Source: Thermoplasmata archaeon (GTDB lineage: Archaea; Thermoplasmatota; Thermoplasmata; Lutacidiplasmatales; UBA184). Taken from it: 12,425 nucleotides of DNA. The position numbers and the translations under genes are program-made. The notes under the pieces are model-generated. The model was given only the letters and a program-made list of their open reading frames with translations. It searched no databases and was not told where the DNA came from. Shown here one piece after another: positions 1 through 7,140 of this stretch (positions are counted from its first letter, which is position 1; every line of letters starts with the position of its first letter). Location: NCBI GenBank assembly GCA_021828715.1, contig JAJZDF010000005.1:1-12425 (forward strand). Direction: 5' to 3'.

Positions 1-180
1 GGGGCGCACCGCGCCACCCTGCGGGTGCCCCCCGAGGACCTCCGGCGGGCCGTCGAGGCGGCGCGGGCGGAGGTCGGCGACCGGCGCGTCACGGTGCGCG
101 TGCGGCTCGCCCTCGCGCGCTGGAGCTCGGTGGACGCGCCGACCGATCCGGTCGTCCGCCTCCCCGGCGCCGATCGGTAG
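1..180 (+). CDS. C-terminal end of an unidentified protein (5' end outside window)
   Basis: The first frame is open from base 1 and ends at a TAG at 178-180, giving the last 59 residues of a protein whose start lies outside the window. Nearly every third codon position is G or C, as in the clear genes here, which supports real coding. The fragment contains an acidic and basic amphipathic stretch (PEDLRRAVEAARAEVGD), then an alternating hydrophobic and arginine stretch (RVTVRVRLALARW) that would suit a helix followed by a strand, and a proline-rich tail. I do not recognise the family and assign no function. It runs towards the aconitase gene on the other strand, so the two genes are convergent with a gap of about 330 bases. 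Confidence 0.6.
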   Translation, partial: GAHRATLRVPPEDLRRAVEAARAEVGDRRVTVRVRLALARWSSVDAPTDPVVRLPGADR

Positions 181-511
181 CCGCGGGGCGGCTCCCGACG
201 CCGCCGGTGCGAGAGGGCGCACGCTCTCGTGCCGAAGGGACCCGACCCCCGACGGGCCCCGCCCGCTTCTCCGCCGGGAACGCCGTCCCCGGGAAGAGGG
301 TCGCGGACCGACCCCGGTGGGAGCGGGGGCGGCGGACGGGCTCGGCGACCTGCTCCGGCCGGGGAGGGAAGCCACGCGGTCGAACGGTCCCCACGACCGC
401 CGCGTCCGACGCTGCCGGGACCGCGGGTTCTCCGGAGGGGAAGCTCGTCCGGTGCGTCGCGCTCGGATCCCCACCCGCGGGGCCGATGCCGTCGGCGCCT
501 CCGGACCGGTC
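181..511. other. Convergent intergenic region without a recognisable gene
   Basis: This lies between two converging genes: the partial gene ending at 180 and aconitase ending at 512. The open frames crossing it have no recognisable protein and continue antisense into aconitase, so I read them as by-products of high G+C content. It contains a strong hairpin at 205-234 and a weak one at 482-496 (five-pair stem GCCGA/TCGGC) just past the aconitase stop. There is no poly-T run, no tRNA-like fold and no TATA-like element that I can see. Confidence 0.6.
205..234 (+). repeat. Inverted repeat (RNA hairpin) downstream of the partial gene
   Basis: Bases 205-215 pair with 224-234 to form an 11-pair stem (inner part GCGAGAG facing CTCTCGT), with two G-U wobbles in the RNA and an 8-base loop at 216-223. 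It begins 24 bases after the TAG at 178-180. A stable structure here could protect the 3' end of the mRNA or mark its processing. No U-rich tract follows, so it does not look like a classical terminator of either domain. The pairing is seen directly; the role is a guess. Confidence 0.45.
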
Positions 512-3193
512 CTACGCGGAGAAGCGCCGGTCCATCACGTACGGCAGGACGCCGCCGGACCGGTAGTACTCGACCTCGGTCGCCTGGTGAAGGCGAACGT
601 CGAGCGGGACGGTCGTCACCCGGCCGTCCTCCGCGATCGCGGAGAGCTCGGCGCGGGCGTGCGGGGCGAGCGTACCCCCGTCCGCGAGCCGGAGGTCGAA
701 CGTCTCCCGGCCGGTGAGGCCGTACGTCGCCGCCTTCTCGCCGGCCCGGTACGTCAGCGGCAGCACCCCCATCTGGATGAGGTTCGTCCGGTGGATCCGC
801 TCGTAGCTCTCGGCGATGACGGCGCCGACGCCGAGCAGGCGGGGCCCCTTCGCCGCCCAATCGCGGGAGCTCCCCTGCCCGTAGCTGCGGCCGGCGAAGA
901 CGAGGAGGGGGATCCCTTCCGAACGGTACGCCGTCGCCGCGTCATAGACGGTCGCCTCGCGCGCATCGGGCAGGTGCAGGGTGTAGCCGCCTTCCCGGGG
1001 CCGGACCAGGGAGTTCTTCAGCCGGACGTTCGCGAACGTCCCGCGGACCATCACCTCGTGATGGCCGCGCCGGGCACCGTAGGTGTTGAACTCGGTGGGC
1101 GGGACCCCCCGACCGGCAAGGTACCGTCCGGCGGAAGATTCCGGCGGGATCTCGCCCGCCGGGGAGATGTGGTCGGTCGTGACGCGGTCGCCGAGCACCA
1201 GGAGCGCCCGGGCGCCGCGGACGAGATAGCCGTCGATCGGCTGCCACGACGGCGGCAGGCGGAGATACGGCGCTTCGGCGAGATACGTGGAGTCGGGGCC
1301 CCAAGCGTACCGGGGGCCGCCCGGTGGCCGGAGCGCCTCCCAGTGAGCGTCACCGACCTCGATCGCAGCGTACTTCTCCCGGAACATGGCGGGGTCGACG
1401 CTCGACTCGACGAGCCGCCGCACCTCCTCCGCGGAGGGCCAGAGGTCGCGGAGGTAGACCGGCGCCCCACCGGAGCGGTGCCCGAGCGGCTCCGTCGTCA
1501 GATCGAGGTCGATCCGTCCGGCGATCCCGTAGGCGACGACGAGCATCGGCGAGGCGAGGTAGTTCGCGCGCACCTCGTTCTGGATGCGCGCCTCGAAGTT
1601 CCGGTTCCCGCTGAGCACCGCCGCGACGAACAGGTCCCGCTCCTCCACCTGGCGGGAGACCTCGGGCAACAGCGGGCCGGAGTTGCCGATGCACGTCGTG
1701 CACCCGTAGCCGACGAGCGCGAACCCGAGGTCCGCCAGCGGTTGGAGGAGACCGGCGCGCTCGAGGTAGGCGGTGACGACCTTCGAACCCGGCGCGAGCG
1801 ACGTCTTGACGTGGGGCGGGACCCGGAGGCCCGCGCGGAGCGCGTTCCTCGCGATCAATCCGGCGCCGATCATCACCGTCGGGTTCGACGTGTTGGTGCA
1901 GCTCGTGATCGCCGCGATGACCACCGATCCGTCCGCGACCGGGGCCGGGGTCCGCGCCGCGCCGTTCGCGCGGAGGGGGTGGTCCGCCCGGTAGGCGGCC
2001 CGCGCCGCGCCGAAGGAGCGGGGCGCTTCGGCGAGCGGGACGCTCTCCTCGGGGTTTCTCGGCCCGGAGACGGTGGGAACGATCGCCCCGAGATCGATCG
2101 GGATGACCCGGTCGTAGTCGATCGACCCGGCCGTCGCCGAGCCCCAGAGCCCCTGCGCGCGGGCGTACGCCTCGACCCGGGCCGCGAGCGCCTCGGGACG
2201 GCCGGTGGCGCGCAGATAGGCGATCGTCGCCTCGTCGACCGGGAAGAGCGCCGAGGTCGCCCCGTACTCGGGGCACATGTTCGAGATCGTGGCCCGGTCC
2301 GGAACGGCGAGCGCGGAGACCCCCGGGCCGAAGAATTCGACGAATCGGTCGACGACCCCGACCTCGCGGAGGCGCCGGGTCACGGTCAGGACGAGGTCGG
2401 TGGCGGTGGCGCCGCTCGGGAGAGCGCCGGTGAGCTCGACCCCCACGACGACGGGCGGCGGCAGGGAGTACGGCTCGCCGAGCATCACCGCCTCGGCTTC
2501 GATCCCTCCGACCCCCCATCCGAGCACCGAGAGCCCGTTCACCATCGTCGTGTGGGAGTCGGTCCCGAGCAAGGTGTCCGGGAAGAGGACCGCTTCGCCG
2601 TCGACCGTCCGCTCGACGACCACCTGGGCGAGATGCTCCAGGTTGACCTGGTGGCAGATCCCGTTCCCGGGGGGCACGATCCGGAGGTTCGAGTAGGCGG
2701 AGCGCGCCCACTGGAGGAACCGGTACCGCTCGTGGTTCCGCTCGTACTCCCGGTCGAGGTTGATCCCGAGCGAGCGCGGGGAGCCGAAGCTGTCGACCTG
2801 GACCGAGTGATCGATGACGAGGTCCACGGGCACCAGCGGGTTCACCCGCTCGGACGGGAGCCCCCGCGCGACCGCCGCGTCGCGCAGCGTCGCCAGGTCG
2901 ACCACGACGGGGACGCCCGTGAAATCCTGGAGCAGGATCCGCTCGGGGAAGTAGCGGAACTCGGCGGTCTCCGGGACCTCCGTCCCGTTCGCCAGCGCGA
3001 CGATCGCCGCGGGATCGGCGTGCGTGGGGTCGAAGTGCCGCACGACGTTCTCGAGGAGGATCCGGACCGTGCGCGGGCGTCGCGCCCATCGTCCGGCGTC
3101 GACCCCGGCGACCCGATCCACCCGGACGTACCGGACGACGGTGGATCCCACGGCCAGCGACTGGACGGCCCCGAGCGGGTCGGAAACGCTCAT
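512..3193 (-). CDS. acnA: Aconitate hydratase A (aconitase)
   Basis: Cytoplasmic 4Fe-4S enzyme that interconverts citrate and isocitrate through cis-aconitate in the TCA cycle. The 893-residue product has the usual AcnA/IRP1-type length. Visible signatures are LLQDFTGVP (88-95), DSHTTMVNGL (212-221), SCTNTSNP (431-438) with cluster ligand Cys432, and GYGCTTCIGNSGP (496-508) with ligands Cys498 and Cys501. The C-terminal swivel domain follows, with GDRVTTDHISPAGEI (668-682), NTYGARRGHHEVM (703-715) and GSSRDWAAKG (774-783). All key residues are present, so it should be active. The ATG at 3193-3191 is chosen because it overlaps the stop of the ABC ATPase gene (ATGA) and the homology begins soon after; the open frame upstream to 3550 is unrelated antisense-like sequence. 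No Shine-Dalgarno motif precedes it, which fits coupled translation. It is the last gene of the operon headed by the TPP riboswitch, an unusual place for it. Confidence 0.97.
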   Translation of the reverse strand: MSVSDPLGAVQSLAVGSTVVRYVRVDRVAGVDAGRWARRPRTVRILLENVVRHFDPTHADPAAIVALANGTEVPETAEFRYFPERILLQDFTGVPVVVDLATLRDAAVARGLPSERVNPLVPVDLVIDHSVQVDSFGSPRSLGINLDREYERNHERYRFLQWARSAYSNLRIVPPGNGICHQVNLEHLAQVVVERTVDGEAVLFPDTLLGTDSHTTMVNGLSVLGWGVGGIEAEAVMLGEPYSLPPPVVVGVELTGALPSGATATDLVLTVTRRLREVGVVDRFVEFFGPGVSALAVPDRATISNMCPEYGATSALFPVDEATIAYLRATGRPEALAARVEAYARAQGLWGSATAGSIDYDRVIPIDLGAIVPTVSGPRNPEESVPLAEAPRSFGAARAAYRADHPLRANGAARTPAPVADGSVVIAAITSCTNTSNPTVMIGAGLIARNALRAGLRVPPHVKTSLAPGSKVVTAYLERAGLLQPLADLGFALVGYGCTTCIGNSGPLLPEVSRQVEERDLFVAAVLSGNRNFEARIQNEVRANYLASPMLVVAYGIAGRIDLDLTTEPLGHRSGGAPVYLRDLWPSAEEVRRLVESSVDPAMFREKYAAIEVGDAHWEALRPPGGPRYAWGPDSTYLAEAPYLRLPPSWQPIDGYLVRGARALLVLGDRVTTDHISPAGEIPPESSAGRYLAGRGVPPTEFNTYGARRGHHEVMVRGTFANVRLKNSLVRPREGGYTLHLPDAREATVYDAATAYRSEGIPLLVFAGRSYGQGSSRDWAAKGPRLLGVGAVIAESYERIHRTNLIQMGVLPLTYRAGEKAATYGLTGRETFDLRLADGGTLAPHARAELSAIAEDGRVTTVPLDVRLHQATEVEYYRSGGVLPYVMDRRFSA

Positions 3194-4200
3194 GGCGGGG
3201 AGAGACCCGCCGACCACTTGGAGGTTGTGGGGGGGAGTTCGGGGAGCCGCCGTGCCGTCGGCCAGGCGAGCGCCACCCGGCGCCCGGGGGCCGGCAGGGG
3301 AGTCTCCCCGGACGGGCGCCACTCGACCCTCCGGCCGGACGGGTCCTGGAGGACGACCAGCGCGCCGCGGCCGACCGTGCCGGCGGCGACGACCTCCCAG
3401 GTCGCGGGGGCATTCGGGTCCGGGTCGAGGGTGACCTCCACCGGATCGACCGCGACCGGACCAACGGGCCCCGGAAGGACGTTGAACCCGAGGAACGCCG
3501 CCGCGCGGGCTCCGCCCGGGGCGCGGTAGACGTCCGACGGACGCCCCCACCGCTCGAGGCGGCCCTCGAAGAGGAGCCCGACCTCGTCACCGAGGAAGAA
3601 CCCCTCCTCCCGGTCGTGCGTGACGTGGATCGCGGTCGTCCCGGTCGCCCGGAGCGCGGACCGGAACTCGGCCCGCAGCCCGGCCTTCCCTTCGACGTCG
3701 ATCGCGGCGAACGGTTCGTCGAGGAGGACGACCCGCGGGCGGGCGGCGAGCGTCCGGGCCAGGGCGACGCGCTGGCGCTCCCCGCCCGACAGGGCGGCGG
3801 GACGCCGGTCCTCGAGCCCGCCCAGCCGGAGCATCCCGAGCTGCCGCTCGACCTCCGCCTCGATCTCGGCGCGGGGCCGATGCTGGAGGAGCGGGGCGTA
3901 GGCGATGTTCTCGTAGACGGTCCGGTGGGGAAAGAGCGCCGCCTCCTGGAACATCATGGCGATCCCGCGGCGGTGCGGCGGCATTCCGCTCAGATCGTGT
4001 CCGAACAGGCGGAGCCGGCCGGTCGACGGATCCAGGCCGGCGAGGGCGCGCAGGAGGGTCGTCTTTCCGCTGCCGTTGGGGCCGAGCAGGACGACGAGGT
4101 CGCCGGCGCGGACCTGAAACGACAGCGCGCGCAGGAGAGGTCTTCCGTCCCGAACCACTCCCAGCCGCTCGACGTCCAGGGCGATCTCAGAGCTCGACAC
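3190..4200 (-). CDS. ABC transporter ATP-binding protein, probable thiamine importer
   Basis: Membrane-associated ATPase that drives the permease encoded just upstream. The 336-residue product shows Walker A GPNGSGKTT (40-48), Q-loop Gln85, signature LSGGERQ (138-144), Walker B VVLLDEP (157-163), a D-loop and the H-loop His195. After the nucleotide-binding domain comes about 100 residues (roughly 235-336) resembling a TOBE-like regulatory extension, as in the FbpC/PotA/MalK type; Escherichia coli ThiQ (about 230 residues) lacks this. The GTG at 4200-4198 is chosen because VSSSEIALDVERL begins the fold and a GGTGGGG motif lies about 7 bases before it. This start overlaps the permease stop by 14 bases. 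The stop (TGA at 3192-3190) overlaps the aconitase start as ATGA. Thiamine as substrate is inferred from the riboswitch and the ThiB-like binding protein; the ATPase alone would equally suit an iron or polyamine importer. Confidence 0.92.
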   Translation of the reverse strand: MSSSEIALDVERLGVVRDGRPLLRALSFQVRAGDLVVLLGPNGSGKTTLLRALAGLDPSTGRLRLFGHDLSGMPPHRRGIAMMFQEAALFPHRTVYENIAYAPLLQHRPRAEIEAEVERQLGMLRLGGLEDRRPAALSGGERQRVALARTLAARPRVVLLDEPFAAIDVEGKAGLRAEFRSALRATGTTAIHVTHDREEGFFLGDEVGLLFEGRLERWGRPSDVYRAPGGARAAAFLGFNVLPGPVGPVAVDPVEVTLDPDPNAPATWEVVAAGTVGRGALVVLQDPSGRRVEWRPSGETPLPAPGRRVALAWPTARRLPELPPTTSKWSAGLSPP

Positions 4201-5806
4201 GGCGGCCCCCCACCGAGATCGCGAGGAAGACCGCCAGGCTGACCAGGAGGAGGAGACCGGCGGCGCCGTCGGCCGCGAGGAGGTGGCGGCTGTCGGCCAG
4301 CCCGTAGAGGGCCACCGGAAGCGTCGTGAAGCGGGGAGTGACGAGGAAGTTCGTCGCGGTGAACTCCCCGAGGCCGAGGGCGAAGGCGAAGAGACCGGCG
4401 GTGACGAGCCCGTCGCGCAGCCGCGGCAGGTCGGCATCGAGGAACGCGAAAAAGCGCGGGGCACCGAGCGTCTCCGCCGCCTCGCGGGGGCCCGAACCGA
4501 GGCCGGAGAGCGGCAGTCCGAGCGCCTGGAGGGCGAACGGAAGGGCGAGCATCCCCTGGCTCACGATCACGAGGACCCAGACGGTCGCCTCGCCGCCGAA
4601 GAGGGGTCGCCAGAAGTTCGCGAGGGCGAACGCGAGGACGACCGGCGAGACGAGGAGCGGGGCGAAGAGGAAGAAACCGAGCAGGGTGCCCCCCCGGCGC
4701 CCGCCGGCGACGGCGAGCGACGCCGGCACCGTGAGCAGGACCGCGAGCCCCGCCGCGACGGCGGCAAAGAGGAGGGTATTGCCGAGAGCACCCGGGATGC
4801 CGATCGGCACCGCACGGGCGGTCGCCGGCGAGAGGAGCGCCGTCCATGCGGCGCCGACCCCCGCGCCCCCGTACGGCGCGACGGTTCGATCGACGATCGC
4901 CCCGAGGACGAGCCCCACCGCCGCGACGACGAGCGCCGTCTCCGCGGCGAGCGCCGCCGCAAGCGGCCCGCGCGGCCGGCGGGGAGGTCCCGGGGAGGGG
5001 AGGCTCCCGCCGGAGCGAAGCCGCCGCGCCAACTCGAGGTAGGCGATCGCCGGGACGGCGAATGCCGCCAGGAGCACGAGCGCGAGGACGCCGGCGCCGG
5101 AGGGGTCGAGGAAGGTCGTGTCCAGCGACCAGACCCGCGCCTCCACGGTGTAGCACCGGGGGCCGCAGAGGAGGAGCGGCGGGGCGAAGGAGAGCGCCGA
5201 GAAGAGGAAGGTGAGGAGCCCTCCGGCGGCCGCGCCGATCCACGTCGAAGGCCCCCAGGCGTCCCGGTAGGCGCGGGCGGGAGAGCCGCCGAGGGTGACG
5301 ACCGTCTCCTCGAGCGCCCGGGGGGCCACCGCCGCCCCGGTGGCGGTGAGCAGGATGACCAACGGGAGGTTGAAGACCAGGTTCACGGCCACGATCGCCG
5401 GCACCCCGCTCCCGAGAGCGCCGAGCAGGGGAAGCGGCCCCGACAAGAGTCCGCCGCTGCCGAAGAGGTCCCGTACGGCGAGGACGACGACCAGGCTGGG
5501 GAGCAGGAACGGCACGAGGAGCACGGAGCGTACGATCTCCCGCCCCCGCCAGTCGTACCGGCCGAGGAACAGGCCCGCGGGGTAGCCTACCCCGACCGCC
5601 AGCAGGGAGGAGAGACCTCCCTGGAGGAGCGAGTTCCCGATCGCCTGCCGGTTGAGCGGCGTCGCGACGGCGGCGGCTACGGCGGACGGTCCGCCGGCGG
5701 CCGCCACCGAACCCGCGAACAGGATGCCGGCCGGCAGCAGCGCGAACAGCCCGACGTACAGCAGGATCGGAGCGACGAGGAAGGCGGTCCCTACCGGGCG
5801 CTTCAT
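4187..5806 (-). CDS. thiP: ABC transporter permease, fused two-domain, ThiP-like
   Basis: Integral membrane subunit forming the import channel. The 539 residues match the length of ThiP (E. coli about 536) and consist of two homologous permease halves in one chain. The first half spans about 8-260, with hydrophobic segments near 8-34, 60-82, 91-112, 134-158, 190-215 and 238-258. The second spans about 283-530, with segments near 285-305, 341-367, 373-398, 408-432, 466-488 and 512-532. Each half carries an EAA-type loop that docks the ATPase: ALEETVVTLGGSPARAY at 164-180 and REAAETLGAP at 441-450. A proline/arginine-rich linker (266-281) joins them. The ATG at 5806-5804 overlaps the stop of the binding-protein gene as ATGA, and MKRPVG followed by a hydrophobic helix is a natural start. 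Fused permeases also occur in iron importers, so substrate assignment rests on context. Confidence 0.92.
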   Translation of the reverse strand: MKRPVGTAFLVAPILLYVGLFALLPAGILFAGSVAAAGGPSAVAAAVATPLNRQAIGNSLLQGGLSSLLAVGVGYPAGLFLGRYDWRGREIVRSVLLVPFLLPSLVVVLAVRDLFGSGGLLSGPLPLLGALGSGVPAIVAVNLVFNLPLVILLTATGAAVAPRALEETVVTLGGSPARAYRDAWGPSTWIGAAAGGLLTFLFSALSFAPPLLLCGPRCYTVEARVWSLDTTFLDPSGAGVLALVLLAAFAVPAIAYLELARRLRSGGSLPSPGPPRRPRGPLAAALAAETALVVAAVGLVLGAIVDRTVAPYGGAGVGAAWTALLSPATARAVPIGIPGALGNTLLFAAVAAGLAVLLTVPASLAVAGGRRGGTLLGFFLFAPLLVSPVVLAFALANFWRPLFGGEATVWVLVIVSQGMLALPFALQALGLPLSGLGSGPREAAETLGAPRFFAFLDADLPRLRDGLVTAGLFAFALGLGEFTATNFLVTPRFTTLPVALYGLADSRHLLAADGAAGLLLLVSLAVFLAISVGGRRVEL

Positions 5807-6960
5807 CCGGCCCCGGTGGCGAGGCCGAGCCAGGTGGAGATCCAGCCCGGGAGCTCCGCGGCGAGCGCCGCCGGCGTCGTGAGGTTGTTCAGCGGCTGGA
5901 TCGTCGCCGGGTTGGGGGCCGCGGCGAAGACCGACGGTAGCGCGATCGTCTGGTTCGCCGGATATTCCCACTCGTTCTCGGGGATCAATGCCTGGACCGG
6001 GCCCGAGAGGAACCAGTTCTCGAACTGCTGGTCGAGGGAAAGATGTCGGGTGCCGTTGACGATCCCGATCCCGTAGATCGTCCGCCAGCCGTACGCCGTA
6101 CCGTTCGACCAGCTCGCGGTCGAGTTGTACTGCCCGGCGGTGCCGTTCGCCGCGGCGTACGCCGGGTCCGTCGTGTAGCTCACGACCATCGCCGGGCCAC
6201 CGGGCGAGGAGAACGAGTCGAACGCGGTCCCCCAGTCCGGCGCCGGCGGGGGCAGGTACGGCAGGGTCGCCCGCCAGAACGACGTCCAGTTCTGGTGCAG
6301 CACGTCCTCGTAGTACAGGACCTGCCAGGCGAGGAACTCTTCGCCGGTGATATCCTGGGACGGGTCCTCGATCTGGAGCTGGCGCGCCCAGGAGGCGTTC
6401 GACGCGAAGTCGGCCAGGGAGAGATGCGAGACGGCGCCGCCGGTCGCCGCCGCGAACGCCGAGCTGTAGTCGATCCCGAGGTACCCCCACTCGTACGGGA
6501 CGACCCCCCGGTCCGGCGACAGCTGGGCGACGAGCTCCGGAGCGACGTTGGCGAGGGCCGGGGGCGAGTACGGGATCAACAGGCCGTTCGCCTCCGCGAG
6601 GGGACCGGTGATCTCGTCGAGCCCGATCACGAGATCCGCCCCCGGAGCGTTCTTCTGGGAACTCAGCGTGTTGACGAGCGTACCGGCGGGACACTCCACG
6701 TCGATGGTGACGTGGTGCGCCTGCTCGAAACTGCCGAAGACCGTCGACCACGCCGGAGCGCCGCAATCGGAACCTCCGAAGAGGCTCGCGTAGGTGTAGA
6801 TGACGAGGGTCGCCGGCTGGTCGGTGGCGAGGGTGTACACCCCGAGGCCGGCGACGAGTACGACCACCGCGGCGGCGATCGAGAAGAAGATCCGGCGCGA
6901 GCGCCCGGGCGCGCGGAGCGCTCGTCGCCGGGACGGCGACCGTCCGTCCGGCGCGGTCAT
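5803..6960 (-). CDS. thiB: Thiamine-type ABC transporter substrate-binding protein, membrane-anchored
   Basis: Extracytoplasmic binding protein delivering substrate to the permease. The 385-residue product has a basic N-terminus, one hydrophobic segment (about 24-45) with no lipobox cysteine, so it is probably an N-terminally anchored archaeal surface protein. The mature part begins with [12 protein letters not shown] (51-62), the typical first strand of ThiB-family proteins, and contains [10 protein letters not shown] (157-166) and [10 protein letters not shown] (259-268), close to the YTTSPAY segment of ThiB. Cys66 and Cys90 could form a disulfide. Eight N-x-S/T sequons (Asn188, 224, 272, 279, 286, 302, 336, 359) suggest heavy N-glycosylation. 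It is the first gene after the TPP riboswitch, which strongly supports thiamine or a phosphate ester as ligand. The ATG at 6960 is chosen because it follows the leader hairpin; the start is plausible, not proven. The gene overlaps thiP by 4 bases. Confidence 0.93.
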   Translation of the reverse strand: MTAPDGRSPSRRRALRAPGRSRRIFFSIAAAVVVLVAGLGVYTLATDQPATLVIYTYASLFGGSDCGAPAWSTVFGSFEQAHHVTIDVECPAGTLVNTLSSQKNAPGADLVIGLDEITGPLAEANGLLIPYSPPALANVAPELVAQLSPDRGVVPYEWGYLGIDYSSAFAAATGGAVSHLSLADFASNASWARQLQIEDPSQDITGEEFLAWQVLYYEDVLHQNWTSFWRATLPYLPPPAPDWGTAFDSFSSPGGPAMVVSYTTDPAYAAANGTAGQYNSTASWSNGTAYGWRTIYGIGIVNGTRHLSLDQQFENWFLSGPVQALIPENEWEYPANQTIALPSVFAAAPNPATIQPLNNLTTPAALAAELPGWISTWLGLATGAG

Positions 6961-6976
6961 CCGGCCGGCGGGCCGG
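6961..6976 (-). repeat. Leader hairpin directly before the thiB start codon
   Basis: On the minus strand CCGGCC-CGCC-GGCCGG forms a 6-pair all-GC stem with a 4-base loop, ending exactly one base before the ATG. A GAGG motif (6980-6977), the only Shine-Dalgarno-like sequence nearby, lies immediately on the other side. The hairpin therefore occupies the entire 16-base spacer between ribosome-binding motif and start codon. It is a likely part of the riboswitch expression platform, acting on translation because no U tract follows. The pairing is seen; the function is inferred. Confidence 0.5.
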
Positions 6977-7000
6977 CCTCGAGAGCGTTTAGCTGCTGCA

Positions 7001-7093
7001 TCGCAGTCCCTTCGCGGGCATTATCCCGTACAGGTTCGTGGGGTCGACGAGGTTTCCCTCGTCCTCTCAGCCGGTGCCCAGCTCCCCCTGCGA
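7001..7093 (-). ncRNA. TPP riboswitch (THI element)
   Basis: Cis-acting aptamer that binds thiamine pyrophosphate in the mRNA leader of the transporter operon. Read on the minus strand it shows the conserved core in order: P1 5' strand TCGCAG (7093-7088), GGGG of P2 (7087-7084), P3 AGCTGG-GCA-CCGGCT (7083-7069), CTGAGA (7070-7065), an optional extra stem GACGAGG-GAAA-CCTCGTC (7063-7046), CCC closing P2 (7043-7041), GAACCTG (7037-7031), GGGATAATGCCC (7026-7015), GCGAAGGGA (7014-7006, sharing its last A with neighbouring motif bases) and the P1 3' strand CTGCGA (7006-7001), which pairs perfectly with the 5' strand. The pyrimidine-sensing CTGAGA and pyrophosphate-sensing GATAATG/GCG elements are intact, so ligand binding is expected. 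About 40 bases separate the aptamer from the thiB ATG. No intrinsic terminator is seen, so translational control is more likely. High TPP should repress uptake. Confidence 0.95.
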
Positions 7094-7115
7094 ACGGGGG
7101 GAAGAGGCGGCCGTC

Positions 7116-7125
7116 CTTAACCTTA
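7116..7125 (-). promoter_or_regulatory. Candidate TATA-like element of the thiamine transport operon
   Basis: The minus strand reads TAAGGTTAAG here, the only A/T-rich patch in the region. A start about 25 bases downstream of the TTAA (7120-7117) would fall at about 7092, essentially at the first base of riboswitch stem P1. That agreement, and the same 25-base spacing at three other genes in the window, supports it. The element itself deviates from a strong archaeal TATA box. Confidence 0.45.
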
Positions 7126-7140
7126 CCCCTCGGGTCCCGG

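Noticed and set aside
181..511. tRNA or other structural RNA gene in the convergent gap
   Set aside because: No cloverleaf with a T-arm GGTTCRA motif and paired acceptor stem can be formed on either strand.
317..3529. Very long open frame on the plus strand, opposite aconitase
   Set aside because: Its translation is low-complexity Arg/Asp/Gly/Val-rich sequence with no domain, and it is antisense to an unmistakable aconitase. High G+C content produces such frames.
3194..3550. N-terminal extension of aconitase back to 3550
   Set aside because: The extra 119 residues are Arg/Gly/Pro-rich, lie inside the ATPase gene in another frame, and the family homology begins after the ATG at 3193.
4283..6076. 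Long plus-strand frame opposite the permease and binding-protein genes
   Set aside because: The product is a Glu/Arg/Gly-rich mirror of hydrophobic codons on the other strand and resembles no protein family.
6961..6976. Intrinsic terminator in the riboswitch leader
   Set aside because: The hairpin is GC-rich but is followed directly by the start codon and not by a U tract, so translational control is more likely.
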